Source of the DNA: JANPJV01 sp031425695
GTDB lineage: Bacteria > Pseudomonadota > Gammaproteobacteria > Xanthomonadales > SZUA-5
Length of the DNA stretch: 57,113 nucleotides
Assembly: GCA_031425695.1 (NCBI GenBank)
Contig: JANPJV010000216.1
Location: 1 to 57,113, forward strand
Reading direction: 5' to 3'
Shown: piece by piece, positions 36,096 to 45,691 of the stretch
How positions within the stretch are numbered: position 1 is the first letter of the stretch
Layout of the letters: each line of letters opens with the position of its first letter
Position numbers and translations under genes: made by a program
Notes under the pieces: model-generated
The model's input: only the letters and a program-made list of their open reading frames with translations
Told to the model about the DNA's origin: nothing
Databases searched by the model: none

Positions 36096-39000
36096 TCACT
36101 CGAAGCCGTTGCGGAAGATGTCGATTCCATCGTTATCGCGAATCTCGATCTCGACCTCGTTCGGTATGCCGAGCGTGGCGCCGCCGGTGGGCGCGTCTAT
36201 GATCAATACGAACCGCTCGGTCGGTTCCGCCACCGCGTCGTCGATGACGGGGACGGCGACGAGTCGTGTCGTGCTGTCGCCGGTATCCCAGTTCAGCGTC
36301 CCGCTGCGTGCCTGATAGTCGCTGCCGGCGAGCGCCGTGACATTGACGGTCGCGTACGACACGCTGACCGCACCGGCCGTGCCGCCCACTCGTTCGACCA
36401 CGTAGCCGGTGACTCCGATGGTCTCGGGGACCGAGGCCGTTGCGGGACCGGCGAAGCGCAGCGTCCCAGGGGCACCCGCGTCGTCGTCGAGGATCGTAGC
36501 GACGCCCTGCAGGTCGTTGCCTGCGGTGGCCGCGTTGACCAGCCCGGCGAGATTCAACACCAGCGTTTCGTCCGGTTCGTCCGTCAAGTCGCCGGTGATC
36601 GAGACGTTGACAGAAGTCGTGGTGGCACCCGCGGCGATCGACCACGGCGCATTGACCACGGCGGTGTAGTCGCTACCTGCAACCGCCGTGCCGTTGGCCG
36701 TTGATGCGGTACCGGACACCACGCGCCCGCTCGCAGCCGTGAGCGACAGCGAGAAGGCACAAGTTGCAACGCCGGCATCGCCTTCCGTACAACTGCGATC
36801 ACCAATCGCCACTGCGGGGGCTGAGTCGTCGTCGACGATGGTGCCGAGGCCCTGCAGGTCGTTGCCGGATGTCGCTGCGTTCACGAGGCCCGCAAGCGTC
36901 AGCGCAAAAGTCTCATCGGCCTCGTCAATGGCATCGCCCGTAATCGAGACGCTGACCGTGGTCGTGGTGGCACCTGCGGCAATGGACCACTGCGCATTGA
37001 GCAGCGCGGTGTAGTCGCTGCCTGCGGTGGCGGTGCCGTTGGCCGTCGACGCGGTACCGGACACCACGCGCCCGCTCGCTGCCGACAACCCGACCGTGAA
37101 CGCACACGATGTGCTGCCGGCGTTGCTCTCGACGCAACTGCGGTCCGTGATCGCGACAGTGGGAGCGGCATCATCGTCCGTGATCGTGACGCTGGCGGTC
37201 GCAGGTGTGCCCAGGGTCGCGCCGCCGGTCGGGCTGGACAGCATCACGCTGAAGCTCTCGTCCGCCTCGTCCGCTACGTCGTTGGCGATGTTGACGTCGA
37301 ATGTCCGCACGGTTTCGCCGGGGCCGAACGCGAGCGTGCCCGTAGTCGACTGGTAGTCCGCCGGCGCGCTTGCACTTCCGTTAGCGGTAGCGAAGTTGAC
37401 GCTGATGCCGCCGGCCGTGCCGCCGCTGCGCGTGACCGTAATCGTCGCTTCACCGGTGCCTTCCCCAACGCTGTACGTGGCGGCGCTGAATGCGAAGCTG
37501 CCCGGTAGCGGCGCCGCCGTCACGGCGATGCATCCTGAGAATTCCGAAGTGCTTGAATCCGCGTTCGCGGTCGCCGTCGTCGTGATGGCGTCGCCGACCA
37601 CAAAGCTGCCCGCCACGTTCAATGCCACATTCGCGCTGCCGCCGGCGCTGGTGTTCACCTGTTGGCTGCCAAGCCATTCGGCGCCTTCCCCGTGGCCGGA
37701 CGCGTCGCAGGCTGCGCTCCGATAGAAGTCGATCGTGTATCCGCGCGAGGCCGCGCTGTTCAATGAGCCCGTGATCGAGAGCGTTCCGCCGGCGAGCGTG
37801 GCGCCCGCAAGCACCGGGAAATTCTGCAGCCCATTGGCACCCGCGTCCGCGTCACCCGCATCGTTCGCGTCCACACCCGCGACACCGAAGAGATTGATCC
37901 CGAGACTGCCATTGCTGTGGACGCGATTGCGGCGCAGATTGAAACGTGCGGCGTCGCCAACCAGGAGGATGCCCGATCCCCGATTGCAGGCGATGAGGTT
38001 GCCGTCGGTAGCGCCAGGACCGCCCACCGAAGCGCCGGTGCCACCATAGGAGAGTCGCAAGCCCATCCCTTCGTTGCCGAGGCAGCTGCCGGAGAGCGTC
38101 GTGCCGATGAAGTTACCGCGCACCTCGTGCGCGAAGCTCGTGTCGAAGTCGTCGATCGCAATACCATCCTCGCGATTGAGTCCGATGAGATTGCAGGCCC
38201 GGTTGCACACCCCGGGATCGTGATCAGCGCCACCGATCACGCTGCGCACATAAGTGGCCTGGATACCGTTTTGGCCGTTGGCAAGTCCCACGGTGCCCGC
38301 CGCATTCGTGCCGATCCGATTGCCCTGCACGGTCACGGTAACGGACTCGCCACCGGACAACCCAACCCCGTTGCCGAAGTTGCCCGCGATGAGATTGCCG
38401 GCGCCCAGGACGGTTCCGCCGATCGTGAATGCGCCATCCGCGGAGACTCCACCCGTGCGGTTGGACAGCGCTGCGTTGCCGTCGGCGCGGACGCCGATGA
38501 AGTTACCGCGCACCGCGCCGCTCCCGGTGAGAGACAAACCAAGCGCGTTGCCGGAAATGAGGTTGCACTCACGGTCGCAGGTCCACGCGGTGTGATCCGT
38601 GCCACCAATGACGAGATTGCTGCCACTCGCACGCACGCCGCCGCCTTCATTGGCGACTATGCCGTTGCCGGCCAGATTGGTGCCGATGCGGTTGCCCTTG
38701 ATCACGACGTCGTTGCAATCGAGCGACACACCCGATGCCGACGAAGCGCTCCCCATTTGGTTGCCCGAGATGAGATTGCCGGAAGTCCCCCAAAGCCCGC
38801 CGATGGTGATGTTGGAGCAGCCACCCGCCGCAATGGTCATGTTGATACCACCCCCACCATTGGCGAGCGGCGCTGCGCCGTCGAGGCGCGTGCCGATCAG
38901 GTTTGATTCGATCCGGACATTGGAACTGCCTTGGGTGAGAATGCCGATGGACAAGTTGCCCGACACGAGGTTGCCGTTGCCCGCCACACCGAGGCGCAGG

Positions 39001-40244
39001 CCGTCGGCCTCGTCCACACTGATCCCGAGGTTGTTCGGAAGGCTCGCGGTGCCGGTGAGGTTGGTACCGATCCGGTTGCCTTGCACCACCGTGTCATCGG
39101 CGCCCTCCAGCAGCCAGATGCCGGCATAGAAGTTCCCGGAGATGAGGTTGCTGCCATTGGTCTGCGGGATCGAAGCGCCGATGAAGTTGCCCGCGGCACC
39201 GGAAATCTTCACGCCGCTACTGAGATTCCCGCGCGCGACGTTGCCCGCGAGATCAGTGCCGATGACGTTGCGCTGCACCAGGTTGCCGGTCGCGAGTGCG
39301 CCGCGGATCTCGACGCCGTTCTCGGAGTTGCCCGAAATGACGTTGAAGGTGCCGGGCACATCCCCGCCGATGCGGTTGTCGCGCGAGTCCTGGATCAGCA
39401 CACCAGAGCGGATGTTGGCAATCGCCAGGTCGCCGTTTGCATCGACACCGATGTAGTTGCGCGCGATGAGGTTGCTGTTGGCGCCCGCGCCGAAGCCGAC
39501 GCCGTAACGCGCGTTGCCGGAGATCACGTTGAGATCGGCAAGCGTACTGCCGCCGATGGTATTTCCAGTGGCCGAGGTGATGGTGACGCCATTGAAGGCA
39601 TTGGCGAGCGCAGCGCTCCCAGCCGGATTGGTGCCGATGCGGTTACCCGCGACGATGTTGCCGGTGGCGCTGGCGCCGTGAATGCGCACGCCATCGACCC
39701 GATTGCCGGAAATGACGTTGCCCGGGCCGATGGTGTTCTGGCCGGTGTTGTCGACCCACACGCCATTGTTGTTGCCTGAGGGCGTGAGGCCGTTGGCGAG
39801 GACCCCGATCCAACTCGCGGTAACGCGGTTGGATCCACCTGCCTGGATGCGCACACCGTCGCCCTGGAAGCCCACGACAGCCAATCCCCGGATGGTGACG
39901 GCGCTGCCGTTGATCAACAATCCGTGCACCCCCGCACCCGCGACGGACCCGTCGAGTTCAACGATCGGAGAGCCCGCGTATCCGGGCTGCGTGGTGGCAT
40001 CCACGGTCAGGTCGCTGCCAAGGGGCGGCAGTGAGCTGGTCGGGCCGATGTTGTGAATGCCGGCTCCGGGAATGCTGAAGACAATGGTGTCCGCACCAGC
40101 CGCCGCGTTGGCCGACGTGATCGCGCTGCGCAGCGTGCCGGCTCCGGCATTGGCGCTGCTGGTTACCGTAAACGTTGCGGCGCTGGCGGGCAGGGCGATG
40201 GAGGCCAGTGCGGAGGCAAGTAGCAGAGCGGGCAAGCGCAGCAT
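36096..40244 (-). CDS. Secreted parallel beta-helix protein with four Calx-beta domains
   Basis: A 1382-residue exported surface protein. It has a signal peptide (LPALLLASALASIALPASA). A CSLREA-like opening (FTVTSSANAGAGTLRSAI) is followed by about 850 residues of right-handed beta-helix, in which NVISGN, NLISGN, GNRIGTN and GNFIG occur again and again at turns of about 22-25 residues. After about residue 900 come four Calx-beta domains (typical cores VGEGTGEATITVTRSGG, DEADETFALTLAG and DEPDETLVLNLAG), two of them close duplicates with paired cysteines (DRSCVES and DRSCTEG). The protein ends DGIDIFRNGFE, the shared C-terminal element. Such proteins act as adhesins or carbohydrate-active surface proteins; no lyase active site is evident. 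Confidence 0.92.
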   Translation of the reverse strand: MLRLPALLLASALASIALPASAATFTVTSSANAGAGTLRSAITSANAAAGADTIVFSIPGAGIHNIGPTSSLPPLGSDLTVDATTQPGYAGSPIVELDGSVAGAGVHGLLINGSAVTIRGLAVVGFQGDGVRIQAGGSNRVTASWIGVLANGLTPSGNNNGVWVDNTGQNTIGPGNVISGNRVDGVRIHGASATGNIVAGNRIGTNPAGSAALANAFNGVTITSATGNTIGGSTLADLNVISGNARYGVGFGAGANSNLIARNYIGVDANGDLAIANIRSGVLIQDSRDNRIGGDVPGTFNVISGNSENGVEIRGALATGNLVQRNVIGTDLAGNVARGNLSSGVKISGAAGNFIGASIPQTNGSNLISGNFYAGIWLLEGADDTVVQGNRIGTNLTGTASLPNNLGISVDEADGLRLGVAGNGNLVSGNLSIGILTQGSSNVRIESNLIGTRLDGAAPLANGGGGINMTIAAGGCSNITIGGLWGTSGNLISGNQMGSASSASGVSLDCNDVVIKGNRIGTNLAGNGIVANEGGGVRASGSNLVIGGTDHTAWTCDRECNLISGNALGLSLTGSGAVRGNFIGVRADGNAALSNRTGGVSADGAFTIGGTVLGAGNLIAGNFGNGVGLSGGESVTVTVQGNRIGTNAAGTVGLANGQNGIQATYVRSVIGGADHDPGVCNRACNLIGLNREDGIAIDDFDTSFAHEVRGNFIGTTLSGSCLGNEGMGLRLSYGGTGASVGGPGATDGNLIACNRGSGILLVGDAARFNLRRNRVHSNGSLGINLFGVAGVDANDAGDADAGANGLQNFPVLAGATLAGGTLSITGSLNSAASRGYTIDFYRSAACDASGHGEGAEWLGSQQVNTSAGGSANVALNVAGSFVVGDAITTTATANADSSTSEFSGCIAVTAAPLPGSFAFSAATYSVGEGTGEATITVTRSGGTAGGISVNFATANGSASAPADYQSTTGTLAFGPGETVRTFDVNIANDVADEADESFSVMLSSPTGGATLGTPATASVTITDDDAAPTVAITDRSCVESNAGSTSCAFTVGLSAASGRVVSGTASTANGTATAGSDYTALLNAQWSIAAGATTTTVSVSITGDAIDEADETFALTLAGLVNAATSGNDLQGLGTIVDDDSAPAVAIGDRSCTEGDAGVATCAFSLSLTAASGRVVSGTASTANGTAVAGSDYTAVVNAPWSIAAGATTTSVNVSITGDLTDEPDETLVLNLAGLVNAATAGNDLQGVATILDDDAGAPGTLRFAGPATASVPETIGVTGYVVERVGGTAGAVSVSYATVNVTALAGSDYQARSGTLNWDTGDSTTRLVAVPVIDDAVAEPTERFVLIIDAPTGGATLGIPNEVEIEIRDNDGIDIFRNGFE

Positions 40245-40378
40245 GAGATCGGTTCCGGGTCAGGTCGCGTGCATGGACATACGCACAACCGCGCCGAAGT
40301 CCCGGATTTCCCGCCAACGCCCGACCGCGGGCCAACGCGCCTTGCCTGCGGCGTGAAGCCTGCCGCTGCTGTCACCGT

Positions 40379-40510
40379 CCAGCATTCGATGCGGCGGGCG
40401 TCGCGCAGCCTGGCGTGATCATCTATGCGTACCATACCGACCAGGGGCCGCTACCCGCCAAATCCGGATCTCACCGGAACCATTGCGCGTCATGGGCTCA
40501 GACCGGCGTA
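40379..40510 (+). pseudogene. Relic of an intradiol dioxygenase gene
   Basis: The plus strand reads DAAGVAQPGVIIYAYHTDQG and, after a disturbed stretch, WAQTG. This matches the intact dioxygenase at 49.5 kb (DEAGVAQPGVVIYAYQTDHG and GWAQTDG). Start, signal peptide, the HxH iron-binding region and everything after WAQTG are missing, and the spacing between the blocks is seven residues short. It is therefore a decayed fragment. It sits between the beta-helix gene and the convergent proline-rich protein gene. The flank 40245-40378 shows nothing else. Confidence 0.7.
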
Positions 40511-40537
40511 CTCTGCTGCAAAGAGCTGGTCGCCACG

Positions 40538-41113
40538 CTAGCGGCACTGTGGCGTGCCGTTGTAGTGCAAGGTCAGCGTCTGTCGACCATCGCGGATGAC
40601 CATTACACCGTCGCTGCCGGACAGGCGCCAATTCTGGACCTGTCCGTCGTCGCGGTTGACAGTGGTCAGCGTGTTGCCTGCCACAGTGAACGAGCGACCA
40701 ACCGCCCCGATCGAGCCGCGGGCCGGCAGGATCTGCCAAGTCCCCGTGGAACAGAACAGAAACACATCTCCGGTCTTGCCACGCCCGTAGTCGATCTTCC
40801 AGGCGGTGCCAGGCAGTGGCGGCAACGTGCCCGCAGGGGTGTCCGGATTGCGCGAAAAAGCGGCGACTGGCTTTGCAGCGGACGGAGCAACCGGGGCTGG
40901 GCGTAGGTCAGCCGGCTGGACGACCGGGGGCGTGACGGCAGTAGCGGCACGCGGCTGCGCCGAGGGGGATCCTGGCGGATCGCCCGGTTCCGCCGCGCTG
41001 ACGGGAGCCGCGCGCAAGCGGTCGATCATGCACTCGACCGTCGAGTTGGGAATGTTGTCTTGGTCGAGCCGCACTCGGTACGGAGTCCCAGGATGTCCGA
41101 TTCCGGCTGGCAA
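40538..41113 (-). CDS. Hypothetical protein, Pro/Ala-rich linker plus small C-terminal domain
   Basis: A 191-residue frame without a recognised family. The start is unsure: TTG at 41113 opens the longest form, ATG at 41029 a shorter one, and the open frame extends upstream without an ATG, so the 5' end could be truncated or frameshifted. A Pro/Ala-rich stretch (about residues 40-90) leads to a compact domain of about 90 residues: WKIDYGRGKTGDVFLFCSTG, WQILPARG, FTVAGNTLTTV and TLTLHYNGTPQC. Alternating strands with two cysteines suggest a small beta-barrel or lipocalin-like fold in the periplasm. No signal peptide can be seen in this frame. Confidence 0.55.
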   Translation of the reverse strand: MPAGIGHPGTPYRVRLDQDNIPNSTVECMIDRLRAAPVSAAEPGDPPGSPSAQPRAATAVTPPVVQPADLRPAPVAPSAAKPVAAFSRNPDTPAGTLPPLPGTAWKIDYGRGKTGDVFLFCSTGTWQILPARGSIGAVGRSFTVAGNTLTTVNRDDGQVQNWRLSGSDGVMVIRDGRQTLTLHYNGTPQCR

Positions 41114-41370
41114 GATGCAGACGTGGATGCGCCCGCAGCTTGGCCCGGACGCGCATCACAGCACCGCCATCGTAGGCCATCGAGTCTAAATCACGGCCAA
41201 GCAGAACAGGAGCGAGGGCGCAGTTTCCGGCGGCTGTGGTGGATGTTGCGAACCTTTACCGCGCAATGCTCGGGTGTCTCGAATCCAGCCGCCCGAAAGA
41301 CATTTGCGCGACCTTCCCGTCAATATCCTCGTGGCGACTATCGGACAGACGCACATGATTCGGAATTGCA

Positions 41371-42102
41371 ATGCAGCACAATGAAAGCCCAGAGCCCGAG
41401 GTCGAGCTGGTGACGTTGTGCGCGTGGACGCGCACGGTACGCTTCCAGGGAGAATGGGTGAGCGTCGAGACCTACCTTGAGCAGCGATTCGGGGTCATTA
41501 CGAGTCATGGCATTTCACCCGCAGGGGAAGCCATGCTGTTCACCGGCGAAGATCTCTCGCGTAAAGTCCGCCCGCACAGCCAAGGGGCGGCGCAAACCAA
41601 TCCGCGACGCTTGGCAGCAGTCCGCGCGTCAGGGCTGCTCGATAGCCCCGCGACGGGCGGGTTTGACCGACTCACCAGGATTGGTGCGCGATTGCTCGGA
41701 GTTCCGACGACCTTCATCTCGCTGGTGGACGAGCACCGTGACTTCTACCTGAGTTACTGCGGATTCGGAGAGCCGCTGGCCTCAGCGCGTGAGCTCAGGG
41801 GAAAGACCTTCTGCCACTACGCGATCGAGGACGAAGCCCCGCTCGTGATTCCGGATACCAGAGCTCATCCGGTGTATCGGAATGTCCCCACTGTGCAGTC
41901 ACTCGGTGTGGCGGCCTACCTCGGAACACCGCTGGTACTGCTCTCTGGCGAGATCATCGGGGCATTCTGCGCGGTCGACTTCGTGCCGCGGGCATGGACC
42001 GAACTGCAGATTCAAAGCGCCGTCGATCTCGCAAGCCTGGTCGTATCGGAGATCGAACTGCGCCATGCAGTAACGGGCGCGCTCGGAAGGCCCGCGGAGT
42101 AG
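41371..42102 (+). CDS. GAF-domain protein with degenerate zinc-ribbon-like N-terminus
   Basis: A 243-residue cytoplasmic signalling protein. Residues about 14-55 (LCAWTRTVRFQGEWVSVETY and then SHGISPAG) resemble a short module often found beside GAF and receiver domains, C-x-x-C-K-x-x-R followed by SHGxCPxC, but here only the first cysteine remains. Residues about 80-230 are a GAF domain of the type opening with RLAAVRASGLLDSPATGGFD and containing LVDEHRDFYLSYCG, KTFCHYAI, YLGTPLVL and GAFCAVD, common in sensor kinases and cyclic-di-GMP enzymes. No output domain is present, so it may act as a stand-alone sensor or partner to a kinase such as those at 6-17 kb. It is convergent with the pectinacetylesterase, 27 bases apart. 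Confidence 0.85.
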   Translation: MQHNESPEPEVELVTLCAWTRTVRFQGEWVSVETYLEQRFGVITSHGISPAGEAMLFTGEDLSRKVRPHSQGAAQTNPRRLAAVRASGLLDSPATGGFDRLTRIGARLLGVPTTFISLVDEHRDFYLSYCGFGEPLASARELRGKTFCHYAIEDEAPLVIPDTRAHPVYRNVPTVQSLGVAAYLGTPLVLLSGEIIGAFCAVDFVPRAWTELQIQSAVDLASLVVSEIELRHAVTGALGRPAE

Positions 42103-42129
42103 GGGGCGTCCTCACAAGAGGATCCGCGC

Positions 42130-43542
42130 TCAACGGCAACCCGCAGGCGGCCCGCTCGCGTTGAAACGTTGGACGATGTTGACGGGCCCGCGGCCCGCCA
42201 GCCATTCGGACAGGCTGCTGAGCATTTGGTGCGCAGTTCCGTTGGCGTCGACAATACTGCGGCGGAACGTCGGCTCATTGCTTCGGAGCGTTTCGTGATC
42301 GCCGCATTGAGGTCCGAAGGCACCCGGCGGCTCCAACGCTGAGGGTAGTCGCGCCTCTTCCGAGCGGGCGGCCAGCGTGGTCAGTGCCCGCAGTTGACCT
42401 TCCTCGAGCAATCCATACAGCGTGCGATCGAGCGGGGTGCCTTGGTAGCTGAAGCCTGCCTCGATCGTGTTTCCCATCACCAGTGAGTCCTGAAGATCGG
42501 AGCGCACGAAAAAGGGCGTCAGCAGATGATGCTCGAGCACATGGGCGCCGTCGGCGCAGCGCCACTCGTCGCCGAGTGGAAGGTGATGCGCGACACAGGA
42601 ACCGTCGGCCAAGCCGTCGCGGAAATCAAGCAGTACGTCGAACCAGCGTCTGCGCATGCTTTGCTCATAGGAACACGTGGCGGCGACTAGCGGCCCGCAA
42701 ACACGCGATCCGGCATGCCCCAGCGATTCGGTGCCCAGCCCATAAGAGCCATCCAGAACCGCCGCGTAGCGCAGGGCGCAACTGGGGCCGCAACCCAAAT
42801 GTTCCCGCCGCAGCAGCGCGCCGATGCGATCGGCATTGCTGCGGACCCCACTGCCTCCGGCCGAGGAGCCTGCGAACAGCACATTGCGCGCCCGATCGAG
42901 GTCCGGCATGGACTGGCGCGTGCCATTGCTGGCGGCATAGGTCAGGACGCCATTTCCGCCGCGCAATTGGTCGAACACGGCATCGATGATCCGCGCACCC
43001 AGGAAGTTGATGCGGTAGTCGGTCGGGACGCCGGCGTGGACGGTGCTCGCGCGCGCATCGCGCGCCTGTCCGGCCCAGCCATCCGAACTGCAGTAGTAGA
43101 CGAACACATGGTTCCACGCGGCGAAAGGGTTGCGCGCGTCGACGCTTTCGATCCCACCGCTGGCAATACCGCCTGCCGGCGCGAAACGACTCGACAGTTT
43201 ATTCGCGCCGAAGTTGCCGTCTTGGCCCAGCCAACGCGCATGGCAATCCTCGCCGCTGTCGCAGGAGCCACCGCCTTGCAGGTAGACCACCCAGTCGTCG
43301 CGATGCTGCGCGTCGCGGGCGGAACGCACGTAAAACACTGCCGGCGTCCCGTCAGCGCAAAGCGCATCGGGATAGCGCGCGACCGGGACATCGACGCGCA
43401 TCAGGGTGTCGCCCTGGGCGACGCCACCGGCACCGGCGACGCCGCGCCCGAACAGCTCGGGCAACGTCGGCAGGCTTTGTGCGAACACCGGGACGGTGCT
43501 GGCTAGCTGCGCCCAGACAAGGGCGAGCACGAGGATGCGCAT
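42130..43542 (-). CDS. Secreted pectinacetylesterase/NOTUM-family hydrolase
   Basis: A 470-residue exported serine hydrolase. A signal peptide (LVLALVWAQLASTVPVFA) and a GGAGC site precede the mature chain. Family marks are VVYLQGGGSCDSGEDCHARW near residue 85, the YYCSSDGWAG segment, and the nucleophile elbow GSSAGGSG with S227 (the family has GCSAGG). A downstream Asp appears in LDGSYGLG and a C-terminal His in TAHQML. Several conserved Cys pairs suggest disulfides. Plant relatives remove acetyl groups from pectin, and animal NOTUM removes palmitoleate from Wnt; the bacterial substrate is not known, but an acetylated polysaccharide is likely. The neighbouring gene, on the same strand, encodes a secreted haloperoxidase-like protein. 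Confidence 0.9.
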   Translation of the reverse strand: MRILVLALVWAQLASTVPVFAQSLPTLPELFGRGVAGAGGVAQGDTLMRVDVPVARYPDALCADGTPAVFYVRSARDAQHRDDWVVYLQGGGSCDSGEDCHARWLGQDGNFGANKLSSRFAPAGGIASGGIESVDARNPFAAWNHVFVYYCSSDGWAGQARDARASTVHAGVPTDYRINFLGARIIDAVFDQLRGGNGVLTYAASNGTRQSMPDLDRARNVLFAGSSAGGSGVRSNADRIGALLRREHLGCGPSCALRYAAVLDGSYGLGTESLGHAGSRVCGPLVAATCSYEQSMRRRWFDVLLDFRDGLADGSCVAHHLPLGDEWRCADGAHVLEHHLLTPFFVRSDLQDSLVMGNTIEAGFSYQGTPLDRTLYGLLEEGQLRALTTLAARSEEARLPSALEPPGAFGPQCGDHETLRSNEPTFRRSIVDANGTAHQMLSSLSEWLAGRGPVNIVQRFNASGPPAGCR

Positions 43543-43675
43543 GGCTTTGCTCCGATCGGCGTCACAGCTGGCAACGCGTCAGTGTCGATTGCGTTGACGC
43601 TGCGTTGTGTCGCGAGCAGATGGCGCCCTATTCGCCACGCATGCCTGCAGTGTTTTCGGGAGGGGCTCGTCAAGC

Positions 43676-45691
43676 TCAGCCAAGCTCGCGCCGGAGTGCG
43701 AAGGCCGCCGACGCCCCAATCATTACCAGCAACGCAAGCAGTGCAAGCGCGTCGGGCCCTGGCACGGGCAGGGCTGCGGTGCCGACGCCGAACAGACTGC
43801 GCGCGCGCGTGATTGCGGTCAGCCCGACCGACCGGCCGATCACGCGGCCGGGGAAGTCGTCGAAGGCGGGATGGATACCGCCGTAGATGCGGGAAATGCC
43901 GGCCTCGTCGGCCGCATCGAAGTAGGTCGCCCACTGCAGCCGCAGCGGGGCACTCGGCCCGAATTCGAAGTTCAGCGCAAACCCCTGGCCGCCGGTCGCC
44001 GCGGCTGCCTCACCCAGGCCGCCTGGAAAATAGGGACTCCCGGTCATTGCCGTGAGTACTTCCGCGGCGGCGCGGCTGAAGCCGCTGTGGCCGGAGGTGT
44101 AGCCCGGGAAGGGCGGCGTCACAAAGGTACGCGGCTGGTAGGGAATCCAGCTTTCGCCGAGGATCCACGCACTGCCGCCGGCTTGCGTGGCCGGTTGCGC
44201 GGGATGCCCGGCCCATGCGCGGATGGCGATCTTGCCGATGCCGGCAGCCAGATGCGCGTGGCGTTGGCCGGGGGCGGAGGAGGCAGGGGTCACCAGTTCA
44301 ATCAGGCCGGATTCCAGGGGCAGACCGTTGACGTGGTAACTGGGCAGCGTCGGACTGCTCGACTGTCCTCGCGTGGCCATCTCGCGGATCAGGGTGATCG
44401 GCCGCGAGGCTCCATAGGCGCGCTTGACTTCCCAGGTCGCAATTGCGTTGTCGTGCATGGCTCCATTGAGCATCAGGTAAAGCTTGAGGTCCCACTCCAG
44501 ATTGCCCAGCAGCGGTCCCCTGCCGCCGAAACGCTGGACGTTGGAGGGGTGGTCGCTCACGACATTGGCGATCTCGTTCCAGTGTCCGGGTGGCCTGCTG
44601 GAGCGGGGACCATCGGCCCAGAACTCGGACAGCACGCGTGTCCAGTCTCCGCGCTTCACCAGGTTGTCGGCATAGGCAAGCCCGGTCATCGGGTTGACCG
44701 CATGGCCGCTGCCGCTGTTGGTACCCAAGGGATTGTTGCCGCGCACGCGCGGCGAGGCATTCACCATCGCGGAATCGGCCGGATCGAGTTGGCTGCTGTT
44801 GCGGATGACCTCGACGATGTCGGCGCGCACCTGGGTATCCCCGACGCCGCCGATCAGTGCTGGCGGACCCGGATCGGCGTAGGGGACGTCTGCTCCGCTG
44901 CGCGTCATCGCGAAGGGAACCACATCGCGCCAGTGCGGGGTCAGAAAGCTCTGAGCACCTGCCGCGCCAGGCGGAATTAGCGGTTGCCAGCTGTTGATAT
45001 TGGCCACGCCACCCGTTCCGGGAGACGCCACCGGCATCGGCGTGTTGACCGGAACGAAAGTGCCCTGGTAGCTACCCTGCTGGTTCGATCCGTCCTGCAG
45101 TCCATGGGCAATGATCGCTGCGCCAATGCGGTTGCCGATCGCAATGGCGGAGTTTCCGCTGGTGGAGTTGTTGGCAGGGTCCAGCCCCAAATCCTGCATG
45201 CAGGCCTGGAAGGCTGCCAGGGAAGTCGCCGCGCCGGGGGAGACGGAAAAGCGGCTCAGCAGCACCCGGTATGCGGCGTAGCTGACAGCCGTCTGACGGT
45301 CCGTCGGGCCGATTTCCTGGGCCGCTGTGGACTCGTCGACGAGATGCGCGCCTGCGAACGGGTCATAGGCAGCCCAAGCGTCGTACATGGCCGTCGAAAC
45401 GTGGAACAGCGTGCGCGCGTGCACCGTTGGGCGAGGCGAATCGAGCCGAATCGCGGCAAGCATTTGTTCATTCCATGCGCGCGCCACGCTACGCTCCTGC
45501 GCGCAATTCAACCCTAGTTTCGCGGCATGGTAGGTGGAAGGCGGCAGTTGCAGGGTTGGGGCGGAGGGCGCCGCAAAAACCAAGCTGCAGGCTAGCCCCG
45601 CTGCGAGTGCGCTTGCGCGCGCCCATCCAGGACCGAAGCTGTGCTGGCACGCGTCGTTCTGGTTCTCCAGGATGAAACTGGGTGCCGGCAT
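43676..45691 (-). CDS. Vanadium haloperoxidase/PAP2-type protein with a C-terminal sorting-like tail
   Basis: A 671-residue exported protein of the vanadium-dependent haloperoxidase/PAP2 family. ATG at 45691 has GGAG 6 bases upstream; a TTG four codons earlier is less likely. The N-terminus bears a delayed signal segment (ASALAAGLACSLVFAAPSA). Vanadate-pocket motifs are all present: KRAYGASRP, PGYTSGHSGFS (general acid-base His near 535) and GGIHPAFDDFPGR (His near 607, Arg near 616). Family members oxidise halides with peroxide, or hydrolyse phosphate. The tail (VPGPDALALLALLVMIGASA then ALRRELG) has the Pro motif, hydrophobic helix and Arg cluster of IPTL/PEP-CTERM-type sorting signals, which differs from the Phe-Glu ends of its neighbours. 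No exosortase is visible in this window. Confidence 0.9.
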   Translation of the reverse strand: MPAPSFILENQNDACQHSFGPGWARASALAAGLACSLVFAAPSAPTLQLPPSTYHAAKLGLNCAQERSVARAWNEQMLAAIRLDSPRPTVHARTLFHVSTAMYDAWAAYDPFAGAHLVDESTAAQEIGPTDRQTAVSYAAYRVLLSRFSVSPGAATSLAAFQACMQDLGLDPANNSTSGNSAIAIGNRIGAAIIAHGLQDGSNQQGSYQGTFVPVNTPMPVASPGTGGVANINSWQPLIPPGAAGAQSFLTPHWRDVVPFAMTRSGADVPYADPGPPALIGGVGDTQVRADIVEVIRNSSQLDPADSAMVNASPRVRGNNPLGTNSGSGHAVNPMTGLAYADNLVKRGDWTRVLSEFWADGPRSSRPPGHWNEIANVVSDHPSNVQRFGGRGPLLGNLEWDLKLYLMLNGAMHDNAIATWEVKRAYGASRPITLIREMATRGQSSSPTLPSYHVNGLPLESGLIELVTPASSAPGQRHAHLAAGIGKIAIRAWAGHPAQPATQAGGSAWILGESWIPYQPRTFVTPPFPGYTSGHSGFSRAAAEVLTAMTGSPYFPGGLGEAAAATGGQGFALNFEFGPSAPLRLQWATYFDAADEAGISRIYGGIHPAFDDFPGRVIGRSVGLTAITRARSLFGVGTAALPVPGPDALALLALLVMIGASAAFALRRELG

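Noticed and set aside
37917..39779. Two long plus-strand frames inside the beta-helix gene
   Set aside because: Their repeats mirror the NxISGN/GNRIGTN repeats of the real gene on the other strand.
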